Under the pieces are notes generated by a model that did no database searches, was not told where the DNA came from, and was given only the letters and a program-made list of their open reading frames with translations. A program made the position numbers and the translations under genes. A stretch of DNA of 64,000 nt from Pseudomonadota bacterium (lineage in GTDB: Bacteria > Pseudomonadota > Gammaproteobacteria > Nitrosococcales > Methylophagaceae): NCBI GenBank assembly GCA_030576275.1, contig JALIBN010000026.1, positions 58,665-122,664 of the forward strand. The letters run 5' to 3'. How positions within the stretch are numbered: position 1 is the stretch's first letter; each line of letters starts with the position of its first letter. Of the stretch, positions 58,385-64,000 are shown one piece after another.

Positions 58385-59107
58385 ATGAATAAAAGCCTTA
58401 TAACCAATGTAATTGCTGCAGGTCTTGTTGCTGCAGGACTGGTATTAGATACGCCATTCCGCGAACCTGTATTAGCCACTGGGCTATTTGCTTTAGCTGG
58501 TGGCGTGACAAACTGGCTAGCTATTCATATGTTATTTGAAAAAGTACCAGGCTTATATGGTTCTGGAGTTATTAGTGCTCGCTTTGAAGATTTTAAAGTG
58601 GGCATTAATACGCTGGTCATGGACCAGTTTTTCAGCAAAGAAAATCTAGATCGTTTTTTCAATGAAATGGTCAGCGAAAACGATAATCATAAGCTCGACT
58701 TTAATGAAGTGATTGATCAAACTGATTTAAGCGGCACATATGACGGTTTAGTCTCGACCATTATGGAGTCATCATTTGGTAGTATGTTAGGTATGTTTGG
58801 TGGCGTTGAGGCGCTAACACCACTGAAAGAACCTTTTATCGTTAAGATGAAACAGTCACTTAATGATATGGCACATAGTGATTCATTTCAGAGTAGCGTT
58901 AGAGAAAAATTGACCAGCTCATCGGTCAGCCAAGATATTCATTTGCAAATTGAACATGTCGTGAAATCACGTTTAGAAGAACTCACACCGAAGATGGTTA
59001 AAGAGATTATACAAGCGATGATTCGCCAGCATTTGGGCTGGTTAGTTGTCTGGGGTGGGGTGTTTGGCGGCTTGATTGGTTTAGTAACAAGTCAATTGCC
59101 ACTTTAA
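58385..59107 (+). CDS. DUF445 membrane protein
   Basis: 240 residues. The N-terminal helices (VIAAGLVAAGLVLDTP, VLATGLFALAGGVTNWLAIH) contain the DUF445 pattern GGVTNWLAIHMLF, and the C terminus is another helix (LVVWGGVFGGLIGLVTSQLP). Between them is a cytoplasmic or periplasmic helical domain. The role of the family is unknown. It is downstream of the 94-residue protein and ends at a terminator. Confidence 0.85.
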   Translation: MNKSLITNVIAAGLVAAGLVLDTPFREPVLATGLFALAGGVTNWLAIHMLFEKVPGLYGSGVISARFEDFKVGINTLVMDQFFSKENLDRFFNEMVSENDNHKLDFNEVIDQTDLSGTYDGLVSTIMESSFGSMLGMFGGVEALTPLKEPFIVKMKQSLNDMAHSDSFQSSVREKLTSSSVSQDIHLQIEHVVKSRLEELTPKMVKEIIQAMIRQHLGWLVVWGGVFGGLIGLVTSQLPL

Positions 59108-59154
59108 ACTGATGCCTATCTAACGAGGCTTGATAAAAGTTACTATCCAAATAT

Positions 59155-59191
59155 AAAGCCCCCATCATTCAATATGACGGGGGCTTTTTGC
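59155..59191 (+). terminator. Rho-independent terminator after the DUF445 gene
   Basis: AAAGCCCCC and GGGGGCTTT pair around a short inner stem (TCAT/ATGA), and the downstream arm runs into a T-run. It lies about 48 bases past the stop. The upstream A-run would let it also serve the opposite-strand genes. Confidence 0.85.
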
Positions 59192-59231
59192 TTTTAATAT
59201 TCAACGGTTATTCAGCTGTTTGTTTATGTTC

Positions 59232-59618
59232 TTAAGGTGACATGTTTTTACGTTTGTCACGTATCTTTTGCTGTTGTTCAGGCGTTATATTGCGCCATTT
59301 TTCACGCATCTGCTGACGCTGTTCTTCAGGCATATTTTTGAATTTTTGACGACGCTCTCTTAGACGCTGTTGTTCTTCTGGTGGTAGTTGTTTAAAACGT
59401 TCATGGCGTTCACGAATCTTCTGTTGTTGTTCAGGAGGAAGACTTTTAAATTTTTCATAACGTTCTTTGGCCCTCGCTTGTTGCTCTGGTGTCATATCCT
59501 GCAAATGTTCAGATCTTTGCTGTTGCTTGCTCTCAGCACTATCGTCAGCAAATGCAGGATTAATCATCACTGCAAACAGCATCATGCTGAGCAATTTTAA
59601 TTGGGTGCGTATTTTCAT
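59232..59618 (-). CDS. DUF3106-type exported protein with Pro-Glu-Gln-Gln repeats
   Basis: 128 residues from the ATG at 59618, chosen because MKIRTQLKLLSMMLFAVMIN is a signal peptide. The mature part is about five repeats of some 20 residues, each with a PEQQ, PEEQ or similar core (MTPEQQARAKERYEKFKSL, PPEQQQKIRERHERFKQLP). This is the DUF3106 pattern. It follows the sigma and DUF3619-like genes and is likely their target or partner. The function is unknown. Confidence 0.85.
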   Translation of the reverse strand: MKIRTQLKLLSMMLFAVMINPAFADDSAESKQQQRSEHLQDMTPEQQARAKERYEKFKSLPPEQQQKIRERHERFKQLPPEEQQRLRERRQKFKNMPEEQRQQMREKWRNITPEQQQKIRDKRKNMSP

Positions 59619-59628
59619 TGGTAGTCCT

Positions 59629-59991
59629 TTAACTATTAGAACCAGCGTTATTATCAAGCCATTGATAAAACTCAAGATCTTGGTATAACTCGATGTCATC
59701 CATATCAGAGACTAAGACCCATTCAGGGTCGCTCGACAGTTGTAGATTAGCCTGTTGCTGAATATCTGGTATTTTCGTGGTTGGCATTACCGTGATGACT
59801 AATAATGCCATTACAGCCGCTGATGCTAAGCCAGTAAAACACCGGCCAAGGTTTAATCGCTTTGTTTCAGCGTGTGCTAAGGCTTTATAACGCGCTTGGG
59901 TAAGCTGTGATTGGGTCATGGCATCAAGTGTAGTCAAACTCAAATCTAGCTGTTGTTTTACATTTTTTTCAAAGTTATTGTTCATGGCCAT
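59629..59991 (-). CDS. DUF3619-like membrane protein, candidate anti-sigma factor
   Basis: 120 residues. A cytoplasmic part (MAMNNNFEKNVKQQLDLSLT and LTQARYKALAHAETKRL) is followed by one membrane helix (GLASAAVMALLVITVMP) and an acidic tail (DPEWVLVSDMDDIELYQDLE). It overlaps the end of the sigma gene by 10 bases. Single-helix proteins in this position are often anti-sigma factors, but no zinc-binding HxxxCxxC is seen, so the role is inferred from context. Confidence 0.72.
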   Translation of the reverse strand: MAMNNNFEKNVKQQLDLSLTTLDAMTQSQLTQARYKALAHAETKRLNLGRCFTGLASAAVMALLVITVMPTTKIPDIQQQANLQLSSDPEWVLVSDMDDIELYQDLEFYQWLDNNAGSNS

Positions 59992-60515
59992 GTCTCCCCC
60001 AATTTGTTGCGTAAAACCGTTAACGCACGATGGTAATGTGTTTTAACGCTCCCTGTTGAACATCCCATTGCTTCTGCTGTTTGTGCCGTATCCAAACCTT
60101 GCCAGCAACGTAATAGAAAGGCTTGCCTCTGCCTAAGTGGCAACAGTTGTAATTCTACTCGTAACACTTCAACAGCCTGTTCGTTTAATAAATGGATTTC
60201 AGGTGTTCTTGCTGATATATCTTCGACGTATTCCAGTACGTTGTCAGCTTCTTCATCACTAGTGACCGGTAACCATCCAAAAATTTTCTGACGAATACTT
60301 TTGCTACGATACCAGTCCGTGATTTGCCTCTGTAAGATACGATGAAATAATGCCGGCCACTCTTGTTCTGGTAGCTGTCGGTATTTCTTGACTAATTTAA
60401 ACATCGCCTCTTGTACAATATCTAGGGCATCATCACGGTTGCCAGTAGCGAATTGCGCCATTCGAAATGCCTTATTTTGATTGTCGGCTAAAAATTTATT
60501 GAGCAGATCAGACAT
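59982..60515 (-). CDS. ECF-type RNA polymerase sigma factor
   Basis: 177 residues from the ATG at 60515 (AAGGA is 10 bases upstream); an ATG at 60539 adds eight residues. Region 2 reads ATGNRDDALDIVQEAMFKLV and LPEQEWPALFHRILQRQITD with WYR. Region 4 is LPLRQRQAFLLRCWQGLDTA then TAEAMGCSTGSVKTHYHRAL. It forms a three-gene unit with the DUF3619-like and DUF3106 genes, a combination seen in several gammaproteobacteria. Confidence 0.9.
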   Translation of the reverse strand: MSDLLNKFLADNQNKAFRMAQFATGNRDDALDIVQEAMFKLVKKYRQLPEQEWPALFHRILQRQITDWYRSKSIRQKIFGWLPVTSDEEADNVLEYVEDISARTPEIHLLNEQAVEVLRVELQLLPLRQRQAFLLRCWQGLDTAQTAEAMGCSTGSVKTHYHRALTVLRNKLGETWP

Positions 60516-60617
60516 TAAGAATTTATCCTTAAAGCGCATAGTAAACTGTAACTATGAGCGAATATCACCGAGCTTATATAAATACGATACTACGCTTTTT
60601 GATAATGATGTTATCTA

Positions 60618-60959
60618 CTACCTTCTAAAGCCTTGAACATGGTCCCGATCACGATGTTTACTGTGACGATTATGGTGCTTGTTATTATGATGTTTGTAAT
60701 CATTACGATATCTATAGTCTCTACGATAATCGTGATGGTTGTCATAACGATGAGGCATATAATAAGAAGGACCCGGAACAATCAAGCTAAATGAAAATAG
60801 TCTATTATTATGTCTATCGACCGCTCTATGATCATGGTGTTTTACGTGGCCAAAAGTTTGATTACGTTGGTCTTTATATCGGTGATCTGAATCAGCTGAT
60901 GCCGCTGTTGTTGTGGCTAAAGCGATAATTGCTGATAAAAGTAGTAATTTAATTTTCAT
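60618..60959 (-). CDS. Exported His/Arg/Tyr-rich small protein
   Basis: 113 residues with a signal peptide (MKIKLLLLSAIIALATTTAA). The mature part is very rich in His, Arg, Asp and Tyr, especially from residue 68 on (PHRYDNHHDYRRDYRYRNDY). Metal binding is plausible from the histidines, but no family is recognised. It lies just upstream of the sigma gene on the same strand. Confidence 0.6.
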   Translation of the reverse strand: MKIKLLLLSAIIALATTTAASADSDHRYKDQRNQTFGHVKHHDHRAVDRHNNRLFSFSLIVPGPSYYMPHRYDNHHDYRRDYRYRNDYKHHNNKHHNRHSKHRDRDHVQGFRR

Positions 60960-61045
60960 TTCTGATTCTCCGTTGTGTAGAAGGGTCTAGTGTTATGACA
61001 ACGGGTCTAAGCAGTATTGGTTGACAAGTCTATTAATTTTATTTT

Positions 61046-61828
61046 TTAATCTATTATTTTATTCACTAGTAGATCTTGTTTGAAATAAGATTTTAATTGC
61101 TCAAACACAGCAGGACACTGCTTTTCGAGAAGCTGTGGTGCGGTGAAAAAATACTCGCAACTCACTGCAAAAAATTCAGCAGGGTTTGTAGCAGCATAGT
61201 TATTAATATAACTATGCTGATGATGTTCGATTTGGCTGACTAATTTGGCGTGGCCTTCGCGTAAGGTGTCAGACCATTCTTGGAGAGACATATCACGAGT
61301 CAGAGGCGGTTGGCCATCAGCACGCCCAGATAGCATATCTAATTTATGGGCAAACTCATGAATGATGACATTATGCCCTCTATGCAAAGTGTAACTATCT
61401 TGCTCAACATCTTGCCAAGATAAGATGACCGGACCTCGACCCCAAGATTCGCCACTCAGTCCGTTAGCTTGTCGGTGAACAACACCATTTTCATCGGTGA
61501 TATCGCGATTGACTATAAAAGCGGAGGGATAAAGAATAATTTCAATCCAACCATCAAAGGCATTCAAACCTAAATAGAGAATTTCAAGACAGGCCTGACT
61601 AGCGATAGTGATGCCCATCTCGAGTGTGACTTCTAGACCATGGACACCAGTAAATGATTTTTGATGTAAAAATAGTGTCGAGAGCAATCGTATCCGGACT
61701 TTTTCTTTATTGGTGCGAGTGGCAATGAGTGGGATTTTAGAGGTAACACGATGCCAAGTGCTAAATGGAAGGGCATGCCGTCGTAAAATTCTTTTAGTGA
61801 AATAGCGTTTTAAGAAATTTACAAAAAT
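61046..61828 (-). CDS. mtfA: MtfA-family zinc peptidase, no standard start codon
   Basis: About 260 residues. The motif HNVIIHEFAHKLDMLSGRAD contains HExxH, and NYAATNPAEFFAVSCEYFFT the third metal glutamate. GLEVTLEMGITIASQACLEI and FDGWIEIILYPSAFIV also match MtfA. Family-like sequence continues upstream of the first usable start, a TTG at 61687 (HALPFSTWHRVTSKIPLI is conserved). The only initiation candidates farther up are rare codons such as ATT at 61828. MtfA binds the glucose-repressor Mlc in E. coli and has aminopeptidase activity. The upstream start is provisional. Confidence 0.82.
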   Translation of the reverse strand: MFVNFLKRYFTKRILRRHALPFSTWHRVTSKIPLIATRTNKEKVRIRLLSTLFLHQKSFTGVHGLEVTLEMGITIASQACLEILYLGLNAFDGWIEIILYPSAFIVNRDITDENGVVHRQANGLSGESWGRGPVILSWQDVEQDSYTLHRGHNVIIHEFAHKLDMLSGRADGQPPLTRDMSLQEWSDTLREGHAKLVSQIEHHQHSYINNYAATNPAEFFAVSCEYFFTAPQLLEKQCPAVFEQLKSYFKQDLLVNKIID

Positions 61829-61832
61829 ACGC

Positions 61833-62018
61833 TTAGTATTTGTTTTTACGTTCTTGTTGACGGGTGGCGCTATTCGCTAGGATTTGAGTTTTTTGTTGGA
61901 TAGAAGTCTCACTACGCCCCCATAACTTAATTTCATCTAGACTGCGGAAGCAGCCAAGGCAAATATCATGTTCATTAAGGCAACAATTTCGCACGCAAGG
62001 CGAGTTAATCTGTGTCAT
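61833..62018 (-). CDS. DUF1289 small cysteine protein
   Basis: 61 residues: INSPCVRNCCLNEHDICLGC with the FRSLDEIKLW pattern. The four-cysteine arrangement is that of DUF1289, probably a metal or iron-sulfur site. It ends four bases before the MtfA frame, so the two are likely co-transcribed. A terminator lies just upstream on the same strand. Confidence 0.88.
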   Translation of the reverse strand: MTQINSPCVRNCCLNEHDICLGCFRSLDEIKLWGRSETSIQQKTQILANSATRQQERKNKY

Positions 62019-62020
62019 AT

Positions 62021-62045
62021 AAAAAAAGGCATCCGAAGATGCCTT
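62021..62045 (-). terminator. Terminator after the cupin gene (minus strand)
   Basis: On the minus strand AAGGCATC, TTCG loop and GATGCCTT form an eight-base stem followed by a run of T. It is the classical form of a rho-independent terminator, with a stable UUCG tetraloop. It separates the cupin gene from the DUF1289 gene. Confidence 0.88.
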
Positions 62046-62053
62046 AGTTTTGA

Positions 62054-62329
62054 CTAATCGTAGCTGTAATGTTTACGAAGTTGTTTAGTCACTTTCCACA
62101 TGCTTTTCAAACCTACTGGGAATATAGCATAATCGCCAGGAACGATAGTGACCGATGGTTCGCCATCTGGCGTTACAACGATTTCGCCTTCAAGAATGTA
62201 AGCTTTTTCTGTTTCGTCGAAGTCAAGTCTGAATTCTGTAACTGGGCAATCCCATGTTTCCCATGCTGATACGCCTAATTCTTTTAAACGTGCTTCACTT
62301 GGGTTTTTTTCAATAATGATTTTTGGCAT
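62054..62329 (-). CDS. Cupin-domain protein (DUF861 type)
   Basis: 91 residues. WETWDCPVTEFRLDFDETEK then AYILEGEIVVTPDGEPSVTI and GDYAIFPVGLKSMWKV is the cupin_3 pattern, a single small beta barrel. The metal-binding histidines of other cupins are absent, as is usual in DUF861. Its function is unknown. It is a single gene between a terminator and a 352-base gap. Confidence 0.85.
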   Translation of the reverse strand: MPKIIIEKNPSEARLKELGVSAWETWDCPVTEFRLDFDETEKAYILEGEIVVTPDGEPSVTIVPGDYAIFPVGLKSMWKVTKQLRKHYSYD

Positions 62330-62681
62330 AAATATCCTGACTATAATTTTGTTAAAAATCGGTTGTTGCCAATAAGCATAAATCCGATATTTAGTTTGAG
62401 CTTACTACTTATATATAAGCGAGATTCTGTCACGCTGTGTGCGACAGGTAAATAATACCAGAAAGGGCGAATATTATTTAGTTTTAACAGTGATTTATTG
62501 ATTTTTATTTATTGACGTTGATAAGCATTTAACTACGCATCCGGATTAAAAATTCGCTACCAAACTAGTTTGAGGGTACTTAACGGAACTTGTGCACCTT
62601 ACACATGCTGTCGGCTAAGCGCTATTATTTTTTGCTGATTTCACTCGGTCATAGCGAAAAGGTTTGTGTGATGGTATCCAA
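62330..62681. other. Intergenic region upstream of the cupin gene
   Basis: 352 bases with no recognised gene, RNA or repeat. The cupin promoter must be at its left end. The LEA-like gene ends at its right end, and no clear terminator is visible for it. Confidence 0.5.
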
Positions 62682-63170
62682 TTAATATGACTGACGTATG
62701 GCAATAACCGCTTGGAAAAAAGCGAGCATTTGTTCTCTTGTTAATTGACCTTGATGTTCAACAGGTATTTCGCCTACTGGAGACATCATATAGCCTTTAA
62801 AACGATAATTGGCTACACCACTCATCATCACATTGCTACTAGCGTTAGTCAGCTCATCAGGCTTTACCGTAACGGGAACAGTAAATATTTGGGTCTCATG
62901 AGCACCTAAGCTTTTCTTACCGAGCGCTTCAATATTTGCGATAGCATTTTCATTAAGGTAAATATCGCCATACATCTCTCTTACTGGTAGCTTGATGTCA
63001 TTCGGGTTATATAAGGTAACATCAAGAACCGCACGATTTTCTTCAGCATTAAATGACTTTAATTTGATATTAACGACCTCAGGTGAAAGCACCGAGTCAG
63101 GGAAAACGTCTGCATGGCTGTATGTAATGAAATTCAAAACTAAAAAAGCGAAGACAAATAATTTTTTCAT
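62682..63170 (-). CDS. LEA type 2 / WHy domain exported protein
   Basis: 162 residues from the ATG at 63170, preceded by AGAGAA; an ATG at 63236 would add 22 residues before the signal peptide. Signal peptide MKKLFVFAFLVLNFITYSHA, then VVNIKLKSFNAEENRAVLDV, TLYNPNDIKLPVREMYGDIY and FTVPVTVKPDELTNASSNVM. The NPN..LPV and strand pattern match WHy/LEA-14 domains. They occur in periplasmic or lipoprotein stress proteins. There is no lipobox. Confidence 0.82.
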   Translation of the reverse strand: MKKLFVFAFLVLNFITYSHADVFPDSVLSPEVVNIKLKSFNAEENRAVLDVTLYNPNDIKLPVREMYGDIYLNENAIANIEALGKKSLGAHETQIFTVPVTVKPDELTNASSNVMMSGVANYRFKGYMMSPVGEIPVEHQGQLTREQMLAFFQAVIAIRQSY

Positions 63171-63357
63171 TGTATGTTCTCTAAAATACAAAGCTGAAGA
63201 TAGATCAAGCCTGTTTCGGTGAATGGTTAGCAACAAAGACAGTTAAATAACGATAATATATCCAAACAAAGAATAGATATATTGGTTGTTTTTTTATGCT
63301 TTACTAACAATATAAATAAGTTGTGGAACTAAGTTTATGATAACGATAGCTATTCTA

Positions 63358-63843
63358 CTATCTCGATTGCTTTAATAGTAACTTGCTTTCTATTGGAATA
63401 TATTTTGAAGCAGCCTCAACTAAAGACGCCGCAGTGAGTTGCTGAACACCATAAACCTCGACAGAGGCACCATGATCGGAGCGTATTTTTTTTACCAATA
63501 GATCAAAATCACCATCGCCAGATGCCAATACCACTACATCTGCTTGCTTTGCATACTCCATGGCATCAATGGTTATTCCTACATCCCAATCACCTTTTGC
63601 TGAGCCGTCTGCTCTTTGAATGAAGGGCTTTAATTTCACTTCAAAACCAATTGCTTTAAGTATATTTTGAAATTGTCTTTGTTTTTCATCGCCTCGATCT
63701 ATGGCATAGGCAAAGGCTTTTACAACGTTTCGATTTGCAGTCGCTTGTGACCAAAATTCGTTGTAGTCAAAATTACAATGATGGATATGTTGTGTAGTGT
63801 AGTAAATATTTTGGACATCAACCAGTAAGATAACTTTTTCCAT
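63358..63843 (-). CDS. NYN-domain protein (LabA/DUF88 ribonuclease-like)
   Basis: 161 residues. KVILLVDVQNIYYTTQ, the central KGDWDVGITIDAMEYAKQAD and VVVLASGDGDFDLLVKKIRS carry the acidic residues of the NYN/PIN fold. Many members are ribonucleases; some bind RNA without cutting. It is transcribed alone; its ATG is about 150 bases from the window end. Confidence 0.88.
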   Translation of the reverse strand: MEKVILLVDVQNIYYTTQHIHHCNFDYNEFWSQATANRNVVKAFAYAIDRGDEKQRQFQNILKAIGFEVKLKPFIQRADGSAKGDWDVGITIDAMEYAKQADVVVLASGDGDFDLLVKKIRSDHGASVEVYGVQQLTAASLVEAASKYIPIESKLLLKQSR

Positions 63844-63972
63844 GAATACTCTTAAGTTTTGTTTGGGACATGATGCCGACGAGAGTACAGCAAGCGGATA
63901 AAAATAATGCTCGATAATTCAAATATGCTGGTCGCGATATAGCAATTGTTTACATACTTTGTAGTATGAATA

Positions 63973-64000
63973 TTTACTTTTTAGACTTTTTAGACTTTTT
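63973..64000. repeat. Short T-rich tandem repeat at the window edge
   Basis: TTTTTAGAC occurs twice in a row, after a related TTTAC, and ends in a T-run cut by the window edge. Whether the array continues is not visible. Confidence 0.6.

Overview
The window is chromosomal DNA of a moderately AT-rich gammaproteobacterium. Gene sets that point there are a HolD-like protein followed by rimI, an rpe-gph-trpE operon, a two-subunit pyruvate carboxylase divergent from a LysR gene, YcgN, YgiQ, MtfA and an MSHA-like pilus. An N-type ATPase, a phosphoketolase/acetate kinase pair and split pyruvate carboxylase would suit a marine methylotroph or hydrocarbon degrader of the Methylophaga/Cycloclasticus kind; this placement is inference only.

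Layout. 1-537 is the 5' part of a quinone-dependent D-lactate dehydrogenase. 538-3589 is a decayed, almost gene-free stretch holding tRNA-Lys(CTT), remnants of two different tyrosine integrases and a broken pdxH copy. 3590-20681 is the most distinctive region. A histidine kinase, a stand-alone receiver and a GGDEF/EAL protein lead into an MSHA-like pilus or pseudopilus locus: STAS-MshEN-ATPase, platform protein, five prepilin-like proteins (one with an Asp-rich calcium-type insert, one with a DNRLRE-like domain), a membrane GGDEF protein, PilM/N/O/P-like proteins and a secretin. Cyclic di-GMP enzymes and a predicted c-di-GMP-binding motor are thus encoded together.

20890-33027 holds a cysteine-cluster protein, a beta-CASP metallo-hydrolase, a complete nine-gene N-ATPase operon (atpDCQRBEFAG) and convergent xfp-ackA. 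Phosphoketolase and acetate kinase make ATP through acetyl phosphate, and the N-ATPase could use ATP to pump ions. 33484-43707 is mostly housekeeping: leuA, a HolD-like gene, rimI, the rpe-gph-trpE operon, a three-gene envelope/aminopropyltransferase-like operon and a YgiQ radical SAM gene. 43803-45110 has a cytochrome b561 followed by a sensor-kinase fragment that has lost its phosphoacceptor half.

45788-48664 groups SixA, PPK2, CHAD and CYTH genes, an apparent polyphosphate module. 48780-53082 is LysR plus pycA-pycB, closed by a perfect 20-bp hairpin. 53222-55148 is a chemotaxis receptor pseudogene with two frameshifts and one nonsense codon. The rest holds small conserved proteins (YcgN, DUF445, DUF3106, DUF3619-like, DUF1289, cupin, LEA-like, NYN), aminopeptidase ApeB, an ECF-type sigma factor and an MtfA peptidase without a standard start codon.

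All functional calls come from reading translated sequences and motifs by eye. No database search was run.
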